DNA of 64,000 nt from Bacteroidota bacterium (GTDB lineage: Bacteria > Bacteroidota > Bacteroidia > Cytophagales > Cyclobacteriaceae), in assembly GCA_016178785.1 (NCBI GenBank), contig JACOSO010000023.1, positions 124,001-188,000 of the forward strand. Reading direction: 5' to 3'. The notes under the pieces are model-generated. The model did not search any database, was not told the DNA's origin, and saw only the letters and a program-made list of their open reading frames with translations. The translations under genes and the position numbers were made by a program. This document shows, in pieces, positions 1 through 8,406 of this stretch; the stretch's first letter is position 1; every line of letters begins with the position of its first letter.

Positions 1-1
1 T

Positions 2-556
2 GATTATAAATTATTAAAAGTATCCAGGAGTGTCACACAGATCACTTTGGGAAACTATAACCCCGCTGACGAAAGCATCAGTTTTGATTTTAAAATATTG
101 GAGCATGAAGATGGTTTTACCGGACAGATTATTTATTCGGGTGATGTCAATGCTAATCTTAATATCGATGGAGTAATTGAAGGTGTGAAGATCATTAAAG
201 ACAGGTATTCTCTTTTAAATCCGCGGACAATTTTGTTTTTCGCTCTCTTTGTCTCGCCCTTTGTCATGATCTTGATTTTTCTTTTAAGGTCAATGTTCGG
301 CATACGATCAAGATCGGAGGGATCACCCCGCAAGAAGTCGTTGTACAAACGACTGGTTACACGTTACCGGATGACCGTGGTAGACTCCACCAACAATAGC
401 CAGCGTAGCTCAATGACTTTTTCATACCTGAGGCTACTCATCGTTTTGACTGCCATCTTTGTTTTAATATTTGTATCTGCAACTTTATTGACAGACCGGT
501 TGAGGCCAATGATCAAAGAAAATAAAGCGATAGTTCCTGTGAGGCTTTTACCGTAG
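2..556 (+). CDS. Membrane protein, 5'-truncated by window edge
   Basis: The frame is open from base 2, so the gene starts before the window; the TTG at 47 is not a convincing start. The visible 184 residues comprise a soluble, probably extracytoplasmic stretch, a hydrophobic segment (around nt 220-300), a short basic loop rich in Arg and Ser, and a second hydrophobic segment (around nt 425-490), ending in a short tail. That gives two transmembrane helices flanking a roughly 40-residue basic loop. I do not recognise a family and see no catalytic motif. About 640 bp without an intact gene follows. Confidence 0.6.
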   Translation, partial: DYKLLKVSRSVTQITLGNYNPADESISFDFKILEHEDGFTGQIIYSGDVNANLNIDGVIEGVKIIKDRYSLLNPRTILFFALFVSPFVMILIFLLRSMFGIRSRSEGSPRKKSLYKRLVTRYRMTVVDSTNNSQRSSMTFSYLRLLIVLTAIFVLIFVSATLLTDRLRPMIKENKAIVPVRLLP

Positions 557-1055
557 GGGTTGTGGATACGAAGCGAGATTGACTACGGTTTCGTCTGATC
601 TTTGGATTTCCTGAATCTTCGTTCCGCCCACCGTGAGCACAATACATAGCAGCTCGTGGCTATACAGAGACCTTGTCTAATGATGGATCAGGGATCATTC
701 TAACTATGTGGCCTGAATAAAAGTAGTCAATTGCAAATACGGTTGTGTATCCTCACCGCACTTAAGGGTAAGAGTGATAGGCAGATTAGTAAAATTAAGT
801 ATTGAAAAAACAATGATAATCAGCTTATTATAAAATACGCATACTCCTTAAGGAGTATTAAATTTTAAGTAAGCATTCCACTCAGAATGATCTTTTGCAA
901 TGACAGTTAACCTCCAAATTTGTCCGGCAATTTTCAGGGAACTACAGATTCGCCTAATATTAGAAATTTAGTAGCGCTATGTTTGCACCCCAAAAAACAA
1001 ATCCAATTCAAATCAAAGCTCAAGCTGTCTCTTACAAAGAAAAGGAAAGAATGCG
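557..1055. other. Long intergenic stretch without an intact gene
   Basis: No convincing coding region on either strand; the short open frames have poor starts and composition. It holds a perfect 18-bp palindrome at 841-858 and leads into a degraded gene end at 1056-1172. Together these suggest a decayed gene or a recombination junction upstream of the effector-like operon. Confidence 0.5.
841..858. promoter_or_regulatory. Perfect 18-bp palindrome
   Basis: ATACTCCTTAAGGAGTAT is identical to its own reverse complement. It lies in the gene-free region about 340 bp upstream of the start at 1195. It could be a regulator binding site or a small hairpin; no U-tract follows, so a terminator is less likely. 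The function is inference only. Confidence 0.35.
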
Positions 1056-1172
1056 AAGAAGATTGAAGGGCTGACGCTGTATGCGGTTGAGCAAGAATAA
1101 AGAAGGGTAGGCCAAAGCAAAAAGGTTGAGCTTCAACAAAAGCAAATGGAGCTTCAAACAAAACGAAACTGA
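1056..1172 (+). pseudogene. Remnant of a GIGT-repeat protein C-terminus
   Basis: Reading from 1056 gives KKIEGLTLYAVEQE then TAA (1098-1100). In the same frame follows a coiled-coil-like tail containing KKVELQQKQMELQTKRN and a TGA at 1170-1172. The first part matches the C-terminal coiled-coil start of the two intact downstream genes (KKIEELTLY in both), at DNA level as well. No corresponding N-terminal part precedes it. It is therefore a broken relative of the 1195 and 2604 genes, with an in-frame stop and a lost 5' end. The intact gene at 1195 begins 22 bp after it. Confidence 0.6.
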
Positions 1173-1194
1173 TAAAATCAAATTTCAGATAGAT

Positions 1195-2607
1195 ATGAGA
1201 AAAACTTTACTGTTCATCGGTTTGACATTAGTTATGGTTCATCATACGATTGGCCAGACCTTGTCAGAGACCCAAATGCGAAATGCGCGTGCAACGGGGT
1301 ATGCAATTATGGCGGCCCGAAATCCGGGAAAGAGTTTTTCAATTATTATGATACCCTGGGATGGGACGAATACATTAGAGTATAATGCGAATACACAGAT
1401 CAATTCAGGTTGGCATCCTCAAGCTGCGGTAAAGGGGAATTATTTTGACCAAAGTTTCAACGGTTCTGATTTCAGTAACTATAGTTCTGTGGTATTGAGC
1501 GAGCAAGAATTTAATCAATATAAAAGTACCGGCACTCAATGGTGGATTGTTTGCAGTCCGATACCTTCATTTAGTAATACAATTAGTACCAATAACGCGA
1601 ACCAGAGTGGCTATATAGGAATTGGAACATCGACTCCATCTGCAAAACTCCATTTACTTCAAAGTTCTAATACCGACTGGGCCGCTTATATTCAGAATAC
1701 AGGAGGCACTGGTAAAGGAGTTCGAATACAGGCTGCAGGGGCGGACGCCACTCCCGTGCTGCAGATGGATGATAATTTGGGAGTTAATCGTTTTGTAGTT
1801 CAATCGAACGGAAAAACTGGAATAGGAACAATGACACCGGGAGCGCAACTCACAGTTGCTCTTCCTGGTTACTCTGGAACTCCGGTAAACTCATCATTGG
1901 TTTACATCAATCAGTCTACCAACCCGGTTGGTTCAGACCTTAAGCCAGCGCTCGAATTAAGCAATGGAGGGGGATCCGGTTATGGGCTTGTAAGTATTGC
2001 AACTAATAACTATTTCAGCGGCAACGTGGGTATCGGTACAAATACGCCTCTGGCAAAATTCCATTTAGTAAATGGCAATCAAGGGTTCAAGTTTTTAACC
2101 GGGACAAATACAAGCGGGTACGATTTAAGTATAGGAGTTAACGATGACGGAATTAATTTTAGTAATAGCTCTGCCATCAGGGGATTTAATTTTTCTAATA
2201 GCTCGGGAGGTCTATTGACCATAGCCAGTAGCGGAAATGTAGGCATTGGCTCCACGAATCCTGATGCCAAGCTTGCTGTCAAAGGTCAAATTCATGCCAA
2301 CGAAGTAAAAGTTGACCTCAACGTTCCCGGCCCCGACTACGTCTTCGAAAAAGACTACAAGCTCACCTCGCTCGAAGAAATCAAAACTTACATCGATCAA
2401 AACAAGCATCTGCCCGAAATGCCTTCTGCCAAAGAGATGGAAAAGAATGGTGTGCAACTGGGTGAGATGAATATGCTGTTGCTAAAGAAGATTGAGGAGT
2501 TGACTTTGTACATGATAGATCAGAATAAAAGAGATCAAGATCAGAAGAAGCAAATTGAAACTCTTTTGATGGAAGTTGAAAAATTGAAAAACACGAAAAC
2601 AAAATGA
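1195..2607 (+). CDS. Secreted GIGT-repeat (tail-fibre-like) protein
   Basis: I chose the ATG at 1195 because it begins a signal peptide (MRKTLLFIGLTLVMVHHTIG, then Q). The longer frame from 1126 only reads through the upstream remnant. After a unique N-terminal domain of about 130 residues come repeated GNVGIGT-x-x-PxAKL motifs, seen in Bacteroidota proteins annotated as tail-fibre domain proteins. The C-terminus has a conserved block (PGPDYVFEK, then HLPEMPSAKEMEKNGVQLGE) and a short coiled coil, possibly for trimerisation. The gene overlaps the next one by 4 bp (ATGA), indicating translational coupling in an operon with the RHS genes. The role is unknown; an extracellular fibre or adhesin is the natural guess. 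Confidence 0.75.
   Translation: MRKTLLFIGLTLVMVHHTIGQTLSETQMRNARATGYAIMAARNPGKSFSIIMIPWDGTNTLEYNANTQINSGWHPQAAVKGNYFDQSFNGSDFSNYSSVVLSEQEFNQYKSTGTQWWIVCSPIPSFSNTISTNNANQSGYIGIGTSTPSAKLHLLQSSNTDWAAYIQNTGGTGKGVRIQAAGADATPVLQMDDNLGVNRFVVQSNGKTGIGTMTPGAQLTVALPGYSGTPVNSSLVYINQSTNPVGSDLKPALELSNGGGSGYGLVSIATNNYFSGNVGIGTNTPLAKFHLVNGNQGFKFLTGTNTSGYDLSIGVNDDGINFSNSSAIRGFNFSNSSGGLLTIASSGNVGIGSTNPDAKLAVKGQIHANEVKVDLNVPGPDYVFEKDYKLTSLEEIKTYIDQNKHLPEMPSAKEMEKNGVQLGEMNMLLLKKIEELTLYMIDQNKRDQDQKKQIETLLMEVEKLKNTKTK
2326..2516 (+). repeat. C-terminal cassette, copy 1
   Basis: About 190 bp beginning CCCGGCCCCGACTACGTCTT, nearly identical at DNA level to 3981-4171 in the next gene although the upstream halves of the two genes differ. 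It encodes the conserved YVFEK to KKIEEL block. It looks more GC-rich than the flanking coding sequence. The similarity points to recent duplication or gene conversion. Confidence 0.7.
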
Positions 2608-4253
2608 AAAATATTATACTGCTCCTTTTTTTGATAGGCTCATGGTCCGTCAGGGCTCAAACGGGCGCATATACTCCAACCGGAACAGTTGCAGGAGCAA
2701 CTACTAATCCGTCAACGGGAAATGTGGGAATAGGAACTTCGACACCAAGAAGCCCATTAGAGCTTCGAGTGACTGGAGATAATAACACTGTGCAAACAGG
2801 TTTAATCATTCAGCAGTACAATCCCACCAATCCAAATAATAGTGCAGGGGTATCCCTGGATTTTGGAATTGGTAATAACGATACCAATAACAATATACTA
2901 GGGAAAATTACATTGAAGGAAACGTATTGGGCAACGAGACCAAAAATGTTCTTTAGCCTTTGGGATGTCAACAATACTATGCAGGATAGGATGGTTGTTG
3001 ACTACTCTGGCAATGTAGGCATTGGTACGATAAGCCCTCAGGCTAATTTACATATTGAAGGGCCATCAGGGCTGCAAAGCAAATTAGCAATCAATAATCC
3101 CTTTGTAGGGGGCGTTGGTGGTTCGTTGGATATCGCTATGGGGTCTGGCAACAGTTCATATGCTTCAGGAATTAGAGGATATGTTCCTTCAGGTATGCCA
3201 GGGATAGATAGAGTTTTTTTAGGATTATATACTACAACGTATAGTGGTGGCTTGCAATCCAGAATTGAAAGATTGACAATATCCGACAAAGGGGATGTAG
3301 GGATAGGAACAAGCCCGTTGACGAGATTTCACGTGGATGGGCAAGATGGACTTCAAAGCAGATTAAATATTAATAATCCTTCAGTGGGAGGGGTAGGAGG
3401 TTCCTTAGATATAACGATGGGATCTGGAAGCAACAGCTCATATGCTGCAGGTATTAGAGGATATGTGCCATCAGGTCAGCCTGGAGTTGACAGAGTTTAT
3501 TTGGGGCTTTACACAACAACTTATAATGGGAGTTTACAGAGCAGGATGGAACGAATGACGATCGCTGATAATGGCAACGTTGGTATAGGCACAACAAACC
3601 CATCAAGTATTTTGTCAGTCAAAGGTGATTATGGATTAAGTATAGAGCCAAGCTCTTCAGGTCCTGTTAGTTTTTATGTTACTAGTAATTCAGCCGATAA
3701 TATCATCGGTGTAAATGCGAGAACGAAAATCGGAAGCTGGGAAATACCCGATAATTCTAAACCATCATCGTTCATTGATTTTTCAACATACAATGTCAAC
3801 AACCCTTATTATGGAGGCATTGCATTTTATACTAGAAATTCCGGGGCGTCTGGAATAGGATCAGAAAAAATGGTACTCCTAAATAACGGCAACGTGGGCA
3901 TCGGTAACACTTCGCCAGACGCTAAGCTAGCCGTCAGCGGCCAAGTTCACGCGCAAGAAGTAAAAGTATCTGTCACTGTCCCCGGCCCCGACTACGTCTT
4001 CGAAAAAGAATATAAACTCACCTCGCTCGAAGAAATAAAAACCTATATCGATCAAAACAAACACCTGCCCGAAGTTCCTTCTGCCAAAGAGATGGAAAAG
4101 AATGGTGTGCAATTGGGAGAGATGAATATGCTGTTGCTGAAGAAGATTGAGGAGCTGACGCTTTACGCGATAGAAATGAATAAGAGGATGGAAGAGATGA
4201 AAGAGGAAAACGCTACTTTAAAAACAAGAGTTGAAAAAATTGAAAAGCAATAA
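2604..4253 (+). CDS. Secreted GIGT-repeat (tail-fibre-like) protein with internal duplication
   Basis: The start ATG overlaps the upstream stop and opens a signal peptide (MKNIILLLFLIGSWSVRA, then Q). The 549-residue protein alternates (G)NVGIGT motifs with beta-rich segments. Two consecutive blocks of about 93 residues, each containing GLQS..NNP..GGVGGSLDI and GIRGYVPSG, are close copies (nt 3051-3329 and 3330-3608). The C-terminus carries the same YVFEK / HLPEVPSAKEMEK cassette and coiled coil as the upstream gene. Only 5 bp separate it from the large RHS-type gene downstream. It is probably exported, with the repeats forming a fibrous shaft; target and function cannot be told from sequence. 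Confidence 0.75.
   Translation: MKNIILLLFLIGSWSVRAQTGAYTPTGTVAGATTNPSTGNVGIGTSTPRSPLELRVTGDNNTVQTGLIIQQYNPTNPNNSAGVSLDFGIGNNDTNNNILGKITLKETYWATRPKMFFSLWDVNNTMQDRMVVDYSGNVGIGTISPQANLHIEGPSGLQSKLAINNPFVGGVGGSLDIAMGSGNSSYASGIRGYVPSGMPGIDRVFLGLYTTTYSGGLQSRIERLTISDKGDVGIGTSPLTRFHVDGQDGLQSRLNINNPSVGGVGGSLDITMGSGSNSSYAAGIRGYVPSGQPGVDRVYLGLYTTTYNGSLQSRMERMTIADNGNVGIGTTNPSSILSVKGDYGLSIEPSSSGPVSFYVTSNSADNIIGVNARTKIGSWEIPDNSKPSSFIDFSTYNVNNPYYGGIAFYTRNSGASGIGSEKMVLLNNGNVGIGNTSPDAKLAVSGQVHAQEVKVSVTVPGPDYVFEKEYKLTSLEEIKTYIDQNKHLPEVPSAKEMEKNGVQLGEMNMLLLKKIEELTLYAIEMNKRMEEMKEENATLKTRVEKIEKQ
3051..3329 (+). repeat. Intragenic tandem duplication, copy 1
   Basis: A 279-bp (93-codon) block starting at the His codon of a HIEG motif, followed directly by its diverged copy at 3330. 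The encoded blocks share GLQS, GGVGGSLDI, SGIRGYVPSG and LGLYTTTY. Confidence 0.7.
3330..3608 (+). repeat. Intragenic tandem duplication, copy 2
   Basis: Second copy of the 93-codon block, starting at the HVDG motif. It has diverged by substitutions and a one-codon length change near the GSGSNSSY segment. Boundaries are approximate. Confidence 0.7.
3981..4171 (+). repeat. C-terminal cassette, copy 2
   Basis: Partner of 2326-2516, lying 1655 bp downstream. The shared end of the cassette (AAGAAGATTGAGGAG and following) is also recognisable in the broken remnant at 1056. Confidence 0.7.
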
Positions 4254-4258
4254 AAGTT

Positions 4259-7200
4259 ATGATAAAGAAAATTTTAGCCCCTCTATTCGTGCTTACAAGC
4301 CTCCTTGTATTTAAGGTGGCTGGGCAAACTATTCCTCCTTCGGCAGCGCCTGATATCAGTAATTTTAATCTAAATCCTGATAAAATTGGAGCGGCTTCTC
4401 ATTCTGTAAATCTTTTTACAGGTGACCTTAACTTACCATTTAACCTAGTTTCTATTTCTGGTAAAGAAGGCCTTGATGTTAGTGTTTCAATTTCCTACAA
4501 TTCCAATGTTCAGAATCAGGTGGACACCTGGAACCTTGATGCCCCGGCCGGAATACTTGGTTTAGGCTGGAACATGGATATGCCTAAGATCGTGTGTGAT
4601 CACAAAGGTACGGGCACACGAGAAGATGACACCTATTATATTGTGGATGGGGGAGGCAGCAACCGCCTTGTTAGATCAGGTTCCGGTTCAGATGCTATAG
4701 GCTCCTTTAACATCTACCAAACCAAGAAATACCAATTTTGGCTAATCAAATTTTATTATGACCCGATTGACTATGGGTTCTCTGGAAGCGGCTCCAATAA
4801 GTGGGTCATTGTTCGCGAGAATGGTTTTAAATATGTGTATGGCGACAAGAACAGTGGTAGAAGCACCATTCAATATACAGTTCGATGGAACAACTGGATC
4901 GGCAACAGCTCTAATACAACGGGGCAAACTCAAATGGCCAGCACGTGGAACCTATCAGAGATTAATAATTTATGGGGAGAGAAGGTTACATTTGAATACA
5001 CCAATGTAGAACAGTATGTAGGCTCAGCATCTGGACAAAAACAAACTGAAGCTTCTTACCTGAAGCAAATCGTTGACCCCATCGGAAGAAAAGTTCAGTT
5101 CTTCTATAACAACAAAAGTGCTCAGTTTTATATGGAGCCGCATACTGAACAGGCAGAACCGGATGCATACCAGGAGGTGTATGAAAAACAATACTTAGAC
5201 CATATTGATGTACTGCAAGAGACAGGCAATAAGTATTTATCAGTTAATTTCAGATACACCACAATTAATGATGGTGGCAATACAGCAAAAATGCTGTTGT
5301 CTTATATTGAAAAACGAAATGGTGCTGGTCGGGCAATGCCCGGCATTCACTTTGATTATTTTACAGCAACCGGTACAACTGGCTTCAAGGGCTTTTTACA
5401 AAAAATAACTTACCCCGCAGGCGGCACGGTTTCTTATAATTACTCAATGACTAATAATGTCTTAGGACATTCAAACCGAAACTTAAACATACCAGCTCGG
5501 CCAGCAGATTTTGATGGGCCGTACGGCTATGCAGAGCCATTAATGTGGTTTGGCTCAGATTATGTTGTGGTTACGTGGCGGGCACTGGGCAGTGGTGGGA
5601 GTCATTTGACAGGTCCTGCAAATGTAAAGCTTTATGTTTATCAATGGGTTGGCGAATGGAAGGAGCAGTTTCTTCAAACAATAGGTAATGTAAGTGCAAC
5701 ATTTACTGGTAAAGACAGTAACAATAATACAATAACCTTGGACGCAAGCCACTATGTGGATTTCCAAGTAGTCATTGAAGAAAATTTTTTTGCTGTGCTT
5801 TCGCACCCTGTTGGCGATACCTATCAACTTTTTATCAGGTATAAAGATGAATCTACTAGGGGCAAGTGGCTTGATAACTCCTCTTCAATTGATTACGGTG
5901 CTGGTATTCCAACGTTAATGTCCGGAGACAATTTTATTGCTGTAGGGTCCTTTCAGGACGACAGTACGCATCCCTGTCATCTTTACACTTTCCAGGGAAA
6001 TAACTGGAATGATGTTCAACTCAATCAAACCATTGGGGACCACTATTATTGCTCTGCAAATAACTATTTCATTAGCCATAATAGGGCAGGTTTTGATGGT
6101 TATCCGGAAATTAATTTTACCTACCTATCTGAAGATAAAAATTGGATAACGAAACCTTGGGGAAGTTGGCTTGAATTTTCGTCCTCCAGTCAAAGTTATT
6201 GGTATGGGTCAAATTCTTTCGCGGTTGCGATGGCTGGAAATAACCCGGAATTTATTTATAGATGGGATTTGAGTTACACTAATTTCTTCAGGGACAATGG
6301 GGGGAGTAGTATACTAGGAATTTGGGATGATCACAGCTGGGTATTCAACGTAGATAATTCTATGATTGGATTAGCAGACTATCAAATCAAAGGACTTTCT
6401 GCGAGGTTTGATGGCAATAATTGGATTACATCCTCAACTTATAATACAAATAGATCTTACCTTATTACTTATGGTGTCGACTTCGCTTTATACGTAGGAA
6501 GTAATTGGTCAACTAAATATATTTCAACATTTAACCCGAATGTTGGTGCGTGGTACTCTCCAGTTTCTTCGTCAGAAGGCAGCGGTGTCCATGTCATGAC
6601 CACAGGAAACTATTATAGTAATTCAGGGAGCAACTATTATCGAATGCCCAATGGGAACTGGACTCCGATCATGTCTTCCCCAGGTATACTTGGCAATAGT
6701 TACCTATTTGGCGGAGGTATATATTTCTTTAAAAATGGTAGCTTCAGCAGTAAGACAAATACGATCGATCCGCCAACTAATTTTTTTCAATACTCGGATA
6801 AAGATCAATTTAATAATTGGATCACCAGGTATTTGGTCGGTCCGAATACTGTTGCGAATTATACTGTTGGTGGTGGGCTTGTCAATATCACGATAAAGGA
6901 TGCAAAGTCATTAAATCTTTATCGGGTCGTGGGCGAAGATATCAAAGGCCAACAAGTTGACTATCCTGTCAACTCCATTACGATTAGCGGGGCTAATTCA
7001 ATCGATCAAAGTGTAGCATTCGAGTATAATTTTTCTACTGCAACTGTGGATCCATCTGGTAGTGTTGCTCAATATGCAGAAGTGAATGTAATCCCAGGTA
7101 GCAATGTAGCCTCCTCCAAACCGAACGGATTTACCAAGACTTTTTTCAATAATGGCCTTGATCATTATTGGGATGATTCAAATATTCCTGCAATCTCTGG

Positions 7201-8401
7201 TGTATCGATAGACCTCCGCTGGCTTGGGCAACCCTATTTTGCAAAAGCCTACGATGCCAACAGTAACATAATTTCAACATATACCACGTTTTACGCAGTT
7301 ACGTCTAAACCAATTAACAACTCGGCAAATACCAAGGTTGACGTAGGATACTATGTAAGACCTTCATCTATCAACAGAAATGCTGATGGCATTGAAGTAA
7401 TCACATCATACACCTACGATCTAAATTCAGGATTGGTAAGGACCGAGAGAAAAGGTAATTCATTTGGAACACAAATTCCAGAAGAAAGTGACTACCTCTA
7501 TTGGTACGAAAAATATGATCCAACTCAGTCTCAGCATTTACTTACACCGGTAGCACAGGTGACCAACTTAGTAAACAATAGTATTACCGGGGCCTTGGTA
7601 ACGAGATATAAAAACTGGAGTGCGCTTAATCTTGGGGGATCAGCAACAGCCCCTGGCGTATTTGATCAACTTGTCTGGAAGGGCACCAACAGTTCTGCAT
7701 TCACTTCTTGGGATGCTACCATTGCTTCCGGTTCATTAACGGATTGGTCTCTGGCCCAACAGATTTCAGTGAGGGATAATTATACCGGAGCCCCCCTTGA
7801 AACTTTAGCAAAAGGAAATATTTTCTCAGCGGTTATTTTAGACCAATATAAAATCAGGTCGCTCGCTAAAGTAGTCAATGCCAATTTTAGCCAGGTTGCT
7901 TTCACCAGTTTTGAAGATAACAGCAAAGGAAATTGGTCTTGGACCGATGGTACAATTACCAATGGCACTGGCAAGACGGGCAATAATTATATGAATATTG
8001 GGACGACTGGCATAAGTACAAGCGGATTATCCTCCAGCGAAAAATATACCTTATCCTTTTGGGCCAAAAGCACTAGCGGTTTGTTGAACTTAGATGGTGT
8101 TGGTGCAATAAATTTGGGCACCTTATCTACTTGGGCTTATCAGGAATATACAGTTACCGGTTTAAGTTCCCTTAGTCTGAAATTAACGAGTGGCAGCGCA
8201 TCTATCGATGAACTTCGCCTTTATCCCACAAGGGCAAGCATGACCACCAGTACTTACGATTTGGTTTATGGCCCAACCTCGCAAACCGATAATAACAGTC
8301 GTGTAGTGTATACTCAATACGATGCATGGGGCAGGGCCCTGAATATTGTAGATGAGAACCTCAATATTATTAAGTCATATATATACAACACAAAAAATTA
8401 A
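4259..8401 (+). CDS. Large secreted RHS/YD-type protein, N-terminal partner
   Basis: 1380 residues with an N-terminal signal peptide ending around VAGQ. The first 300 residues (NLFTGDLNLPFNL; GLGWNM) resemble the start of Bacteroidota RHS-like or SpvB/Tc-toxin-like proteins. A central Trp- and Gly-rich region of repeated short beta segments (GNNW, NWIT, SNWS) looks like a propeller. Near residues 1220-1340 lies a carbohydrate-binding-like beta-sandwich (FEDN...YTLSFWAKS). The end (YDLVYGPTSQT, YTQYDAWGR) is YD-repeat-like. It stops 5 bp before the next large RHS gene, so the two read like one long RHS shell split into two polypeptides. No enzymatic motif is apparent. Confidence 0.65.
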   Translation: MIKKILAPLFVLTSLLVFKVAGQTIPPSAAPDISNFNLNPDKIGAASHSVNLFTGDLNLPFNLVSISGKEGLDVSVSISYNSNVQNQVDTWNLDAPAGILGLGWNMDMPKIVCDHKGTGTREDDTYYIVDGGGSNRLVRSGSGSDAIGSFNIYQTKKYQFWLIKFYYDPIDYGFSGSGSNKWVIVRENGFKYVYGDKNSGRSTIQYTVRWNNWIGNSSNTTGQTQMASTWNLSEINNLWGEKVTFEYTNVEQYVGSASGQKQTEASYLKQIVDPIGRKVQFFYNNKSAQFYMEPHTEQAEPDAYQEVYEKQYLDHIDVLQETGNKYLSVNFRYTTINDGGNTAKMLLSYIEKRNGAGRAMPGIHFDYFTATGTTGFKGFLQKITYPAGGTVSYNYSMTNNVLGHSNRNLNIPARPADFDGPYGYAEPLMWFGSDYVVVTWRALGSGGSHLTGPANVKLYVYQWVGEWKEQFLQTIGNVSATFTGKDSNNNTITLDASHYVDFQVVIEENFFAVLSHPVGDTYQLFIRYKDESTRGKWLDNSSSIDYGAGIPTLMSGDNFIAVGSFQDDSTHPCHLYTFQGNNWNDVQLNQTIGDHYYCSANNYFISHNRAGFDGYPEINFTYLSEDKNWITKPWGSWLEFSSSSQSYWYGSNSFAVAMAGNNPEFIYRWDLSYTNFFRDNGGSSILGIWDDHSWVFNVDNSMIGLADYQIKGLSARFDGNNWITSSTYNTNRSYLITYGVDFALYVGSNWSTKYISTFNPNVGAWYSPVSSSEGSGVHVMTTGNYYSNSGSNYYRMPNGNWTPIMSSPGILGNSYLFGGGIYFFKNGSFSSKTNTIDPPTNFFQYSDKDQFNNWITRYLVGPNTVANYTVGGGLVNITIKDAKSLNLYRVVGEDIKGQQVDYPVNSITISGANSIDQSVAFEYNFSTATVDPSGSVAQYAEVNVIPGSNVASSKPNGFTKTFFNNGLDHYWDDSNIPAISGVSIDLRWLGQPYFAKAYDANSNIISTYTTFYAVTSKPINNSANTKVDVGYYVRPSSINRNADGIEVITSYTYDLNSGLVRTERKGNSFGTQIPEESDYLYWYEKYDPTQSQHLLTPVAQVTNLVNNSITGALVTRYKNWSALNLGGSATAPGVFDQLVWKGTNSSAFTSWDATIASGSLTDWSLAQQISVRDNYTGAPLETLAKGNIFSAVILDQYKIRSLAKVVNANFSQVAFTSFEDNSKGNWSWTDGTITNGTGKTGNNYMNIGTTGISTSGLSSSEKYTLSFWAKSTSGLLNLDGVGAINLGTLSTWAYQEYTVTGLSSLSLKLTSGSASIDELRLYPTRASMTTSTYDLVYGPTSQTDNNSRVVYTQYDAWGRALNIVDENLNIIKSYIYNTKN

Positions 8402-8406
8402 AAGGT

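Noticed and set aside
1126-1194. Earlier start for the first GIGT gene
   Set aside because: The extra 23 codons read through the remnant of another gene; the ATG at 1195 gives a normal signal peptide.
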